Source: Actinomycetota bacterium (GTDB lineage: Bacteria > Actinomycetota > Thermoleophilia > Solirubrobacterales > Solirubrobacteraceae). Taken from it: a DNA stretch of 64,000 nt. This document shows, piece by piece, positions 35,099 to 43,351 of the stretch. How positions within the stretch are numbered: the stretch's first letter is position 1; every line of letters starts with the position of its first letter. The notes below the pieces were generated by a model, which ran no database searches, was not told the DNA's origin, and saw only the letters and a list, made by a program, of their open reading frames with translations. Both the position numbers and the translations under genes were made by a program. The stretch is taken from assembly GCA_005883215.1 (NCBI GenBank), contig VAYS01000040.1, positions 1 to 64,000 of the forward strand. The letters run 5' to 3'.

Positions 35099-36066
35099 TG
35101 GGCCGCGTACTCATCGGGGGCACGGCCGCGCTGCTGATCTGCATCTTCCTGGCCCCCAAGTTCATCGAGCTGCTGCGCAACCGGGAGTTCGGCCAGCGCA
35201 TCCGCGAGGAGGGGCCCGAGGGGCACCACCACAAGGCCGGGACCCCGACCATGGGGGGGATCATCATCTTCCCCGCCATCGCCATCCCCTTTTTGATCCT
35301 CACCGGATACGACTGGCGCGCGGTGGGGGTCCTGGGGACGGCGGTGGCCTGCGCCGTGCTCGGGTTCGCCGACGACTACACCAAGATCGTCAAGCGCCGC
35401 TCGTTGGGGCTGCGCGCCCGGACCAAGCTCGGCGTGACGATCGCCATCTCGCTCGGCCTGTGGTGGGTGGCCACCCACGAGGCCCATCTGGGCAACACCC
35501 TGCGGCTGCGGATCGTCGACTACCAGGTCGACCTCGGCGTCTTTTATCCGGTGCTGGTCTACCTGGTGGTGGCGGGGACCACCAGCGCGGTCAACCTAAC
35601 CGACGGGCTCGACGGCCTGGCCGCCGGCTGCGCCGCCATCCTGCTGCTCGCCTACATCGGGATCACCTTCATCACCACCGGCCAGCAGGACCTGGCGCTG
35701 CTGTCGGCCTGCGGGGTGGGGGCCTGCGTGGGCTTTCTGTGGTTCAACGCCTTCCCGGCGACGATCTTCATGGGCGACACCGGCTCGCTGGGGCTCGGCG
35801 GCGCGATCGCCGGGCTGGCGGTGATGACCAAGACCGAGGTCCTGCTGATCCTGCTGGCCGGGATCTTCGTCGTCGAGGCCCTGTCGGTGGCCATCCAGGT
35901 GTTCTCCTTTCAGACGCTGCGCAAGCGCGTGTTCCTGATGGCTCCCATCCACCACCACTTCGAGCTGATGGCCTGGTCGGAGACCAAGATCATCCTTCGC
36001 TTCTGGATCGTGGCCGCGATCTGCGGGGCGATCGGCTTCACGATCTACCAGCAGACCATCCACTGA
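35098..36066 (+). CDS. mraY: Phospho-MurNAc-pentapeptide translocase
   Basis: 322 residues with about ten membrane helices. HHHKAGTPTMGGIIIF, LGFADDYTKIVKRRSLGL (catalytic Asp pair about 91-92), TSAVNLTDGLDGLAAG, NAFPATIFMGDTGSLGLGG and PIHHHFELMAWSETKI are all conserved in MraY. It transfers phospho-MurNAc-pentapeptide to undecaprenyl phosphate, giving lipid I. Full length; the ATG overlaps the murF stop. Confidence 0.96.
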   Translation: MGRVLIGGTAALLICIFLAPKFIELLRNREFGQRIREEGPEGHHHKAGTPTMGGIIIFPAIAIPFLILTGYDWRAVGVLGTAVACAVLGFADDYTKIVKRRSLGLRARTKLGVTIAISLGLWWVATHEAHLGNTLRLRIVDYQVDLGVFYPVLVYLVVAGTTSAVNLTDGLDGLAAGCAAILLLAYIGITFITTGQQDLALLSACGVGACVGFLWFNAFPATIFMGDTGSLGLGGAIAGLAVMTKTEVLLILLAGIFVVEALSVAIQVFSFQTLRKRVFLMAPIHHHFELMAWSETKIILRFWIVAAICGAIGFTIYQQTIH

Positions 36067-36067
36067 T

Positions 36068-36084
36068 GGGGACCTTCGGTCCCC
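36068..36084 (+). other. Stem-loop between mraY and murD
   Basis: GGGGACC TTC GGTCCCC is a perfect 7-bp hairpin beginning 1 nt after the mraY stop. No T-run follows and murD begins 37 nt later. It is more likely an mRNA-processing or stabilising element than a terminator. Confidence 0.4.
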
Positions 36085-36121
36085 GGGCTCCTCGGCCGGG
36101 TCGCTCGCCCGCGGCGCACTG

Positions 36122-37447
36122 ATGGGGGACCGGCCGCCGCTGCCGCCCGGCCCGTTCCTGGTGGTGGGGCTGGGCCGCTCGGGGCAGGCCGCCGCCCGCG
36201 CCCTGCACGCCCGCGGCGAGCGGGTGATCGCCGTCGACGCCGGGGCCCCCGACGTCGGCGCCCTGGCCGCCGCCGGCATCGAGGTGGCGCTCTCGGTCGA
36301 CGGCACCGAGCAGCTCCCAGGCGCCCGGGCGGTGATCAAGAGCCCGGGCGTGCCCGCCGCCGCGCCCGCGATCGCCGCCGGGCACGAGCGCGCCCTGCCC
36401 GTGCTGGGCGAGCTGGAGCTGGCCTGGCGCCTGCTGGAAAACGAGTTCGTCGCCGTCACCGGCACCAACGGCAAGACCACGACCGCCGAGCTGCTCGGCC
36501 ACCTGCATCGCCAGGCGGGCCGACCGGTGGCGGTGGCCGGCAACGTCGGCACCGCCGTCAGCTCGCTGGTGGGCGAGCTCGACGCCGCCGCGGTGGTGGT
36601 GTGCGAGGCGTCGTCGTTTCAGCTCGAGGACACGCTGGCGTTCGCGCCGGAGGCGGCGGCCCTGCTCAACGTCGCCGAGGACCACCTCGACCGCCACGCC
36701 ACGCTCGACGCCTACGTGGCCGCCAAGCTGCGCGCGTTTGCCAACCAGGGGCCCGGGGACCTGGCGGTGGTCCCGTGCGCGCTGGACGTCGGCCCCCTGC
36801 CCGGTGGCGCGCGGCGGCTGTGCTTCGGCTCGGCGCCCGACGCCGACCTGGCCCTGCGTGACGGGATGCTCGTGTGGCGCGGGGACGAGCTGATGGCCGC
36901 CTCCGACATACGCCTGCGCGGCGCGCACAACCTCGAGAACGCCATGGCCGCGGCCGCCGTCGCCCTGGCCCGGGGGCTCGACGCCGGCGCGGTGCGGGCC
37001 GGTCTGGCCTCGTTCCCGGGCGTGGCCCACCGTCTGGAGGAGGTCGGCGAGCACCGCGGCATCGTGTTCGTCAACGACTCCAAGGCGACGAACATCGCCT
37101 CCACCCTGGTCGCCCTGCGCGCCTTTGCGCCCGGGACCATCCACCTGATCCTCGGCGGCCAGGGCAAGGGCCAGGACTTTCGCGCCCTGCGCGACCCGGT
37201 GGCCGCCGCCGCCCGGCGCGTGCTGCTGATCGGCGAGGACGCGCCGCGCATCGGCGCCGCGCTAAAGCACATCCCGCCGCGGGTGACCCAGTGCGGGGAC
37301 CTCGAGCGGGCGCTGGCCGCCGCCCGACGCGGGGCGCGGCGCGGCGACGTGGTCCTGCTCTCCCCGGCGTGCGCCAGCTTCGACCAGTACCAGGACTTCG
37401 AGGCACGGGGCGAGCACTTCCGGGCCCTGGTGCGCGCGCTTCGATAG
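36122..37447 (+). CDS. murD: UDP-MurNAc-L-alanine:D-glutamate ligase
   Basis: 441 residues. An N-terminal Rossmann domain (LVVGLGRSGQAAARALHARG) precedes the P-loop AVTGTNGKTTTAELLGHL (about 111-128). EASSFQLEDT, LNVAEDHLDRHATLDAYVAAK, LRGAHNLENAMAAAAVA, RLEEVGEHRGIVFVNDSKATN and GGQGKGQDF follow, all standard for MurD. It adds D-Glu to UDP-MurNAc-L-Ala. Intact across the region that is missing in murE and murC. Confidence 0.95.
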   Translation: MGDRPPLPPGPFLVVGLGRSGQAAARALHARGERVIAVDAGAPDVGALAAAGIEVALSVDGTEQLPGARAVIKSPGVPAAAPAIAAGHERALPVLGELELAWRLLENEFVAVTGTNGKTTTAELLGHLHRQAGRPVAVAGNVGTAVSSLVGELDAAAVVVCEASSFQLEDTLAFAPEAAALLNVAEDHLDRHATLDAYVAAKLRAFANQGPGDLAVVPCALDVGPLPGGARRLCFGSAPDADLALRDGMLVWRGDELMAASDIRLRGAHNLENAMAAAAVALARGLDAGAVRAGLASFPGVAHRLEEVGEHRGIVFVNDSKATNIASTLVALRAFAPGTIHLILGGQGKGQDFRALRDPVAAAARRVLLIGEDAPRIGAALKHIPPRVTQCGDLERALAAARRGARRGDVVLLSPACASFDQYQDFEARGEHFRALVRALR

Positions 37448-37501
37448 CGCCCCCGGGGCGGCGCGGGCAGGCTTCTCGGCGCCGGCGTCGAAGGGATTTC
37501 A

Positions 37502-38788
37502 ATGTCCAGTGCGCCGGGGCGCGCCGCCACGCGCCGGTCACCCCAGCCCCTCGAGCAGAGCATCCTGCTCACCGCCACTCTGTGCCTGCTGGCCGCGGGC
37601 GCGGTGATGGTCTACAGCGCCTCCTCGGCGCGCACGCTGCTGCAGGGCCACGGCGACGGCACCGGCTACCTAATCAAGTACTGCCTGTACGGCGGTCTGG
37701 GCCTGCTGGTCATGCGCGCGCTCTCGCGCGGCGGCCTGGACGCCGCCCGGCGCCTCACCGGTCCCCTGCTGGCGGTGTCCTTCGTCCTCCTGCTGGCGGT
37801 CAAGGTGCCCCACCTGGGCATCAAGGTCAACGGCGCCCAGCGCTGGCTGGGCGCCGGCTTCGTCCAGTTTCAGCCCTCCGAGCTGATGAAGCTCGCGCTC
37901 GTGCTCTACGCCGCCGCGCTGCTCGCCCGGCGCCCGGAGCGCGTGCGCTCGGTGAGTGCCCTGGCGCGGCCGCTGCTGGTGGTAGCCGCCGCCGCCTGCC
38001 TGCTGATCGCCGTCGAGCCCGACATCGGCACCGCGCTGGTCATCGGCGTCACGCTCGCCGCGGTGCTGATCGCCGCCGGGGTGCCCTGGCGGGTGCTCGC
38101 CCTGCTGGCCGCCGCGGCGGCCGCGGTCGTCGTCCTCGACGCACTGGCCTCGCCCTACAGCCGCGCCCGTCTGACCTCGTTTCTGCACCCTTACGCCCAC
38201 GCGGGATCCAGCGGCTTTCAGGCGGTGCAGGGCCAGATCGCGATCGGCTCGGGCGGCCTGCTCGGGGTTGGCCCCGGGCGCTCGGTGCAGAAGATCTTCT
38301 ACCTGCCCGAGGCCCACACCGACTTCATCCTGGCGGTGATCGGCGAGGAGCTGGGCCTGCTCGGCGTCTCGGCGCTGCTGTTCCTCTACGGCCTGATCGC
38401 CTACGCCGGGCTGCAGGCCGCGCGCGCCGCGCGCGGCGCCTACGCCCGCCTGGTGGCGGTGGGGATCACCTCCATGATCCTGTGCCAGGCGCTGCTGAAC
38501 GTCTTCGCCGTGCTCGGGCTGGCTCCGCTGACCGGGGTGCCGCTCCCGCTCGTCTCCTACGGCTCGAGCAACCTGGTGATCGTGATGGCGGGGATGGGAC
38601 TGCTGCTCAACGTGGCCGGAGGGGCCAGCCACCTGGCCGCGGTCACCCGCCGCGGCGCGCGCGACGCAGGCGACCGCAAACAGCGACGATGGAACGAAGA
38701 TGGCGCTCAGGCCGATCGTGATAGCCGCCGGCGGGACCGCCGGGCACGTCGTGCCCGCGCTGGCGGTGGCCGCCGAGCTACGGGCTGA
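37502..38788 (+). CDS. ftsW: Septal glycosyltransferase FtsW (SEDS family)
   Basis: 428 residues, about ten membrane helices. MVYSASSARTLL, GAQRWLGAGFVQFQPSELMKLALVLYAA, EPDIGTALVIGVTL, GFQAVQGQIAIGSGGLLGVGPGRS, AHTDFILAVIGEELGLLG and PLVSYGSSNLVIVMAG are SEDS signatures. It polymerises lipid II with FtsI. GAAGGG lies 8 nt before the ATG. The last 30 residues (Arg/Asp/Gly-rich) come from an 89-nt overlap with murG and look like out-of-frame reading; the natural C-terminus may be shorter if an indel is present near 38690. Confidence 0.92.
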   Translation: MSSAPGRAATRRSPQPLEQSILLTATLCLLAAGAVMVYSASSARTLLQGHGDGTGYLIKYCLYGGLGLLVMRALSRGGLDAARRLTGPLLAVSFVLLLAVKVPHLGIKVNGAQRWLGAGFVQFQPSELMKLALVLYAAALLARRPERVRSVSALARPLLVVAAAACLLIAVEPDIGTALVIGVTLAAVLIAAGVPWRVLALLAAAAAAVVVLDALASPYSRARLTSFLHPYAHAGSSGFQAVQGQIAIGSGGLLGVGPGRSVQKIFYLPEAHTDFILAVIGEELGLLGVSALLFLYGLIAYAGLQAARAARGAYARLVAVGITSMILCQALLNVFAVLGLAPLTGVPLPLVSYGSSNLVIVMAGMGLLLNVAGGASHLAAVTRRGARDAGDRKQRRWNEDGAQADRDSRRRDRRARRARAGGGRRATG

Positions 38789-39770
38789 GGGCGCGCGGGT
38801 CGTCTTCGTCGGAGGCCAGCGCGCCGAGCGCCGCCTGGTGCCCGAGGCCGGCTACGAGCTTCGCACCCTGACCGTCGAGGGCCTGGACCGGCGCCACCCC
38901 GTCCGGGCCGCCCGGGCCACCGGGCGTGCCGGGCGCGCGCTGGTCGGCGCCCGCGCGATCCTGGCCGAGGTGCGACCGGGGGCGGTCCTGGGCGGCGGTG
39001 GCTACGTCGCCGGTCCGGTCGGCGCGGCCGCCGTCAGCCGCCGCATCCCGCTCGTGCTGACCGAGGCCGACAGCCACCTGGGCCTGTCCAACCGACTGCT
39101 CGCCCCCGCCGCCCGGCGCGTGTGCCTGGCCTTCCCGATCGCCGGGCGCGATGGGCCCCGCTACCGGGTCACCGGACGCCCCGTCCCGCCCGCCGGTGGC
39201 GACCGGGAGCGGGGCCGCCGCAGCCTGGGGGTGGCCGCCGACGAGCAGCTGGTCCTGGTGTTCGGCGGCTCGCAGGGCGCGCGCTCGATCAACCGGGCGG
39301 CCGCCCTGGGGCTGGCGGGGGGCGACTTCCACGTCCTGCACATCGCCGGCGCGCGCGACTACCCCGAGCTGGCCGCCGGCGAGCTGGGAGAGCGCTATCA
39401 CCTGTACGAGTACCTGGACATCGAGCGCTTCGAGGACGGACTGTCCGCGTGCGACCTGGTGGTGGCCCGGGCCGGGGGCTCGGTGTTCGAGATCGCCGCC
39501 CACGGGCGCCCCTCCGTGCTCGTTCCCTATCCCCACGCCACCGCCGACCACCAGACCGCCAACGCCCGCCATATGGCCCAGGCCGGGGCGGCGGTGGTCC
39601 TCGCCGACGCCGAGCTTACGTCCGCGCGGCTTGCCCGTGAGGTGGCCGCGCTGCTGGGCGATCGTGGGCGGCTGGTGGCGATGGGCCGCTCGGCCACCGC
39701 GGTGGCCCGTCCGCGCGCGGCCCGCGACGTCGCCGAGGAGCTCCTGGGCGCCGCGGAGGCGCGCGGGTGA
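38700..39770 (+). CDS. murG: UDP-GlcNAc:lipid I N-acetylglucosaminyltransferase
   Basis: 356 residues. IVIAAGGTAGHVVPALAVAAEL is the lipid/UDP-binding G-loop. GGGGYVAGPVGAAA, LTEADSHLGLSNRLLA, VTGRPV, VFGGSQGARSINRA, VVARAGGSVFEIAAHGRPSVLVPYP and DHQTANARHM follow in MurG order. It adds GlcNAc to lipid I at the inner membrane face. It overlaps the ftsW reading frame by 89 nt, far more than the 4-nt overlaps elsewhere; a GTG at 38718 is an alternative start. GTGA overlap with murC. Confidence 0.94.
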   Translation: MALRPIVIAAGGTAGHVVPALAVAAELRAEGARVVFVGGQRAERRLVPEAGYELRTLTVEGLDRRHPVRAARATGRAGRALVGARAILAEVRPGAVLGGGGYVAGPVGAAAVSRRIPLVLTEADSHLGLSNRLLAPAARRVCLAFPIAGRDGPRYRVTGRPVPPAGGDRERGRRSLGVAADEQLVLVFGGSQGARSINRAAALGLAGGDFHVLHIAGARDYPELAAGELGERYHLYEYLDIERFEDGLSACDLVVARAGGSVFEIAAHGRPSVLVPYPHATADHQTANARHMAQAGAAVVLADAELTSARLAREVAALLGDRGRLVAMGRSATAVARPRAARDVAEELLGAAEARG

Positions 39771-40937
39771 GCGCTCCGGCGCGTCCTTGGTCGGGGCGGC
39801 GGCTTCACTTCGTGGGCATCGCCGGCGCCGGCATGAGCGGCTACGCGCTCGCCGCCCACGCCCTGGGCGCCGAGGTCAGCGGATCTGACCGCGCCCCGTC
39901 CCCATACCTCGAGCCGCTGGGGCGGGCCGGCATCGCCGCCCCAGCGATCGGCCACGACGCCGGCAACCTGCCGGCCCAGGGGGCCGTCGAGCTCGTCTAC
40001 TCGACCGCCGTCCCGCCCGAGAACCCGGAGCGCCGCGCCGCCCGCGAGCGGGGCCTGCGCGAGCTTCCGCGGGCCGAGCTGCTGGCTGAGCTCACCGCGC
40101 TTCGCCCCACGATCGCGGTCGCCGGCGCCCACGGCAAGACCACCACCGCGGCGATGATCGCCCACGTCCTGCTCGGCCTCGGGCTCGATCCCGCCTTTCT
40201 CATCGGAGGCATCGTGCGCTCCGCCCGGGCCAACGCCGCCTGGGGCGCTGGGGGGTGGCTGGTGGTCGAGGCCGACGAGTCCGACCGCTCGATGCTCTCC
40301 CTCGACGTCGACATCGCCGTGCTCACCAACGTCGAGCTCGACCACCACGTCACCTACCGCTCGCTGGGCGAGCTGCGCGAGGCCTACCGCCAGTTCCTGA
40401 GCGGCCCCGCCCAGGCGGTGGTCTGGGACCGGCCCGAGCTGCTCGAGCTGCGCTCCGGTCCGGTGGTGGCGTTCGAGCCCCAGCAGGTCGCCCTGACCGC
40501 GGGAGGCTCGCGCTTTGACTGGCGCGGGCACCAGGTCCGCCTGGGATCACCCGACCGAGCTGGTCGCCACCCTGGAGGCGGCGCGGACGCTTGACGGCGG
40601 GCGCCTGGTCGCCGCCTTTCAGCCCCATCTCTACTCGCGCACCGCGCACCTGGCCCGCGAGTTCGGGGCCGCGCTGTCGCTGGCCGACCTGATCGTGGTG
40701 CTCGACGTCTACGCCGCCCGCGAGCGCGCCGAGGACTTCCCCGGCGTCAGCGGCCTGCTGGTGGCCCGCGCCGCGGCCGACGTCGCCGGCGGGCGCACGG
40801 TGGTGTGGGCGCCGGCGCTAAAGGACGCCGAGCGCGCGCTGGTCCAGCTCCTGCGCCAACGAGACACGCTGCTGACGCTAGGCGCGGGCGACATCGACGC
40901 GCTTGCTGGGGCGCTGGTGAAGGAGCGCCCGGCATGA
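39767..40937 (+). pseudogene. murC: MurC (UDP-MurNAc:L-alanine ligase), with internal deletion and frameshift
   Basis: The first frame is normal for about 258 residues: LHFVGIAGAGMSGYALAAHA, GSDRAPSPYLEPL, STAVPPENPE, VAGAHGKTTTAAMIAHVL, EADESDRSMLSLDVDIAVLTNVELDHH and FDWRGHQVRL. At 40541-40545 it jumps to another frame, resuming with DHPTELVATLEAARTL, GGRLVAAFQPHLYSRTAHL, LDVYAARERAEDFPGVSG and LLTLGAGDID, and stops at 40937. The PGxHNxxNAxAA helix region and the RRFE and DDYAH segments (about 60-85 residues) are missing. MurC joins L-Ala to UDP-MurNAc, an essential step, so a true loss would need a second copy. ATGA overlap with murB. Confidence 0.85.
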
Positions 40938-41902
40938 GCGCCCGGCCCCCGCCGCCGTCGCCCCCCCCGGCGTCCGACCGGCCGCCTCCCCCCCCGGGGG
41001 TGGAGGCCGACTACCCGCTGGCCCGCCTGAGCACGGTGCGCACCGGCGGACCGGCGAGCCATTTCGCCCGCGTGCACGACCCGGCGCAGGTGGCCGAGCT
41101 GCTGCGCTGGGCGCGGGCGGCCCGCCAGCCCGTCTCGGTGGTCGGATCGGGTTCCAATCTCCTGATCGCCGACGAGGGGGTGGCGGGCCTGGTGATCAAG
41201 CTCGAGGGGCCCCTGGCCTCGATCGAGCGCGAGGGGCTGCGCCTGGTGTGCGGCGGCGCCGCCCGCCTGCCCGCGGTGGCGGCCCGCGCCGCCCAGCTGG
41301 GCCTGGCGGGAATCGAGTTCGGGGTCAACATCCCGGGGACGGTGGGGGGAGCGGTGCGCATGAACGCCAATGCCTATGGCGGCCAGCTCGCCCAGGTGCT
41401 CGAGTGGGTGGAGGTCGCAACGCACGCGGGCCTGTCCCGGCGCGCGCCCGACGAGCTGGGCTTCTCCTACCGCAGCTCCAACCTCGGCCCCGGGGAGGTG
41501 GTGGTCCGCGCCAGCTTTGCCCTCGGCGAGCGCCCCAGCGCGGAGATCAAGGCGGTCCTGGCCGACATGCGGGCCCGCCGTCGCGCCGCCCAGCCCTCGG
41601 GGATAAAGACGTTCGGCTCGACGTTCAAGAACCCAGACGACGAGGGGGGCCGCACGGCGGGCATGCTGCTGGAGGCCGCGGGCCTGCGCGGCCTGCGCAT
41701 CGGCGCGGCGCGCTTCTCGCCCAAGCACGCCAACTTCATCGAGAACACGGGGTCGGCTAGCACCGCCGACATCCTCGCCCTGCTTCACGAAGGGCGGCGC
41801 CGCGTCCGCGAGCGCTTCGGTATCGAGCTCGAGCCCGAGGTCCAGCTGCTGGGCGAGGTCTCCTTTCCCTGGCAGGAATCGTCCAACCGTCCAGGGCCGT
41901 AG
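40934..41902 (+). CDS. murB: UDP-N-acetylenolpyruvoylglucosamine reductase
   Basis: 322 residues. After a Pro-rich N-terminus the FAD domain reads VRTGGPASHFARV, VVGSGSNLLIADEGVAGLVIK and GIEFGVNIPGTVGGAVRMNANAYGG. The substrate domain has FSYRSSNLGPGEVVV and KTFGSTFKNPDDEGGRTAGMLLEAAGLRG, with the type I pattern. HANFIENTGSASTADILALL ends the fold. It reduces enolpyruvyl-UDP-GlcNAc to UDP-MurNAc with NADPH. The ATG overlaps the murC stop. Confidence 0.95.
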   Translation: MSARPPPPSPPPASDRPPPPPGVEADYPLARLSTVRTGGPASHFARVHDPAQVAELLRWARAARQPVSVVGSGSNLLIADEGVAGLVIKLEGPLASIEREGLRLVCGGAARLPAVAARAAQLGLAGIEFGVNIPGTVGGAVRMNANAYGGQLAQVLEWVEVATHAGLSRRAPDELGFSYRSSNLGPGEVVVRASFALGERPSAEIKAVLADMRARRRAAQPSGIKTFGSTFKNPDDEGGRTAGMLLEAAGLRGLRIGAARFSPKHANFIENTGSASTADILALLHEGRRRVRERFGIELEPEVQLLGEVSFPWQESSNRPGP

Positions 41903-41934
41903 GACTCGCGCCCGGGGGGTCGAAGGAGGCTCGG

Positions 41935-41964
41935 ATGCACCGCGCGCCCGGTCTCCGTCCGTGA
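41935..41964 (+). CDS. Nine-codon leader ORF coupled to ftsQ
   Basis: Encodes MHRAPGLRP and stops at a TGA inside GTGA, whose GTG (41961) is the ftsQ start. AAGGAGG at 41923-41929, the strongest Shine-Dalgarno in this area, sits 5 nt before its ATG and not before ftsQ. Ribosomes probably load here and re-initiate at ftsQ. The alternative is a one-base frame error with the true ftsQ start at 41935. Confidence 0.5.
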   Translation: MHRAPGLRP

Positions 41965-43040
41965 TCGCCCTGCGGCTCGGTCCCTTGCGCCTGGGCGCGC
42001 CGCCCCGGCTGGGAGCGCCGCGGCGGTCCCGCGCCCGTGCCCGGCCGAGCGGGCGCCTACGGGCCGGCGTCGGCCGCCGGCCCGGCCCCAGCACGCGCCT
42101 GGGTCGCCTGCGCCGCGCCCGGGGTGCGCGCATCGCCGCTGTGGTGCTGACCTCCGCCCTGTCGCTTGCGCTGGGGTGGCTGTGGCTGCGCGACTCGTTT
42201 CTGGTCTCCGTGGACGACGTCTCGGTGCGCGGGCTGAGCGGGTCCCAGGCACCGGCCATCCGCGACGCCCTGATCGGGGCCGCCCGCGGGATGACCACCC
42301 TGCACGTGCGCCGCGGCGCCGTGCTCTCGGCGGTCTCCGGATTTCCCATCGTGCGCGACGTCCGCCTCAGCACCTCGTTTCCCCACGGCCTGCGCATCGA
42401 CGTGATCGAGCGGCCGCCGATCGCCGTCCTGTCCGGGCCCGGCGCCCGCCTCCCGGTGGCCGCCGACGGGCGGGTGCTGCGCGGCCTGGACCCCCCGGCG
42501 GGTCTGCCGACGATCACCGCGCGCCTGCTCCCGGCGGGCACGACGGTCACCGATCGCCGCGCCCGGGCCGCGCTGGCGCTGCTGGCGGCTGCCCCGGCCG
42601 CGCTGCGACGGGCGGTGACGCGCGTCTCGGTGACTCCTAACCGGGCGGTGGCCGTCCTGCGCTCGAGGACCACGGTCTACTTCGGCACCCCCGACCGGCC
42701 CCACGCCAAGTGGGCGGCGGTCGCCCGCGTGATGGCCGACGCCACGTCCACGGAGGCCACCTATCTGGACGTACGGCTGCCCGAGCGCCCGGCGGCGGGG
42801 GTTCCCGGTGCCCAAGCGCTGTTTGAGCGCGCCCAGGCCGCCCTGCAGGCCGGCGACGGCGGGCTCTCGGCACCGGCAACCGCTGCCGGGGACACCTCCG
42901 CCTCGACCCGTGCCGATGGCGCCTCGGCGACCACGGCCTCGGGCGACTCAGGGGCTACGAGCGGCGCCTCCCCGGACGCCGGCGCCGGCGCGAGCGCGGG
43001 CTCGGGGGCCCCGGGCACCGGAGGCGGCTCGAGTCCCTAG
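41961..43040 (+). CDS. ftsQ: Cell division protein FtsQ
   Basis: 359 residues: an Arg/Pro-rich cytoplasmic N-terminus, one membrane helix (about 55-75, IAAVVLTSALSLALGWLWL) and an external POTRA domain (about 78-148, VSVDDVSVRGLSGSQAPAI). The FtsQ beta domain carries FPIVRDVRLSTSFPHGLRI and VIERPPIAVL, and WAAVARVMADAT and TYLDVRLPERP follow. The last 80 residues are Ala/Ser/Gly/Asp-rich. It links early and late divisome parts (FtsL/FtsB). Probably translated by coupling from the nine-codon ORF upstream. No ftsA follows. Confidence 0.87.
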   Translation: MIALRLGPLRLGAPPRLGAPRRSRARARPSGRLRAGVGRRPGPSTRLGRLRRARGARIAAVVLTSALSLALGWLWLRDSFLVSVDDVSVRGLSGSQAPAIRDALIGAARGMTTLHVRRGAVLSAVSGFPIVRDVRLSTSFPHGLRIDVIERPPIAVLSGPGARLPVAADGRVLRGLDPPAGLPTITARLLPAGTTVTDRRARAALALLAAAPAALRRAVTRVSVTPNRAVAVLRSRTTVYFGTPDRPHAKWAAVARVMADATSTEATYLDVRLPERPAAGVPGAQALFERAQAALQAGDGGLSAPATAAGDTSASTRADGASATTASGDSGATSGASPDAGAGASAGSGAPGTGGGSSP

Positions 43041-43199
43041 ACGAGGGGCTCGGGCCCCTGGGCGCGCCCGGCTCGGGCCCCGAAGCCGCCCGAGGGCGCC
43101 GGTTCGCCCGTCTCGCCCGCCCCGGAACCAGGCGGGAACGGCGACATCCACAGCCTAACCCTCGACTTTAGCTTGATTGCATCGGTCCACCGATTCTCC

Positions 43200-43350
43200 T
43201 GCTAAGGTCGAGAGTTGCGCGATCTGCAACCGATGTTGCAAATGGGGTCGCGGCCGTTGACAACGAGATCGAGCCGTGCTTACTGTGGTTTTCCGGCGCG
43301 GGCTACACCCGCCGGAAAAGCCTCAAGTCTAACTAGAGGGTATGACAGAC
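43200..43350 (+). promoter_or_regulatory. ftsZ promoter region with inverted repeats and leader hairpin
   Basis: TTGACA (43257-43262) and TACTGT (43281-43286) are 18 bp apart, a good -35/-10 pair. Just upstream, GTTGC-gcgatct-GCAAC-cgat-GTTGC (about 43214-43239) makes two overlapping inverted repeats sharing the middle arm, an operator-like arrangement. Downstream, near the expected 5' end of the RNA, TTTTCCGG...CCGGAAAA (about 43289-43319) folds as a stem with an inner CGGG/CCCG stem. AGAGGG precedes the ftsZ ATG by 11 nt. The rest of the 43041-43199 spacer shows nothing I can assign. Confidence 0.6.
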
Positions 43351-43351
43351 A

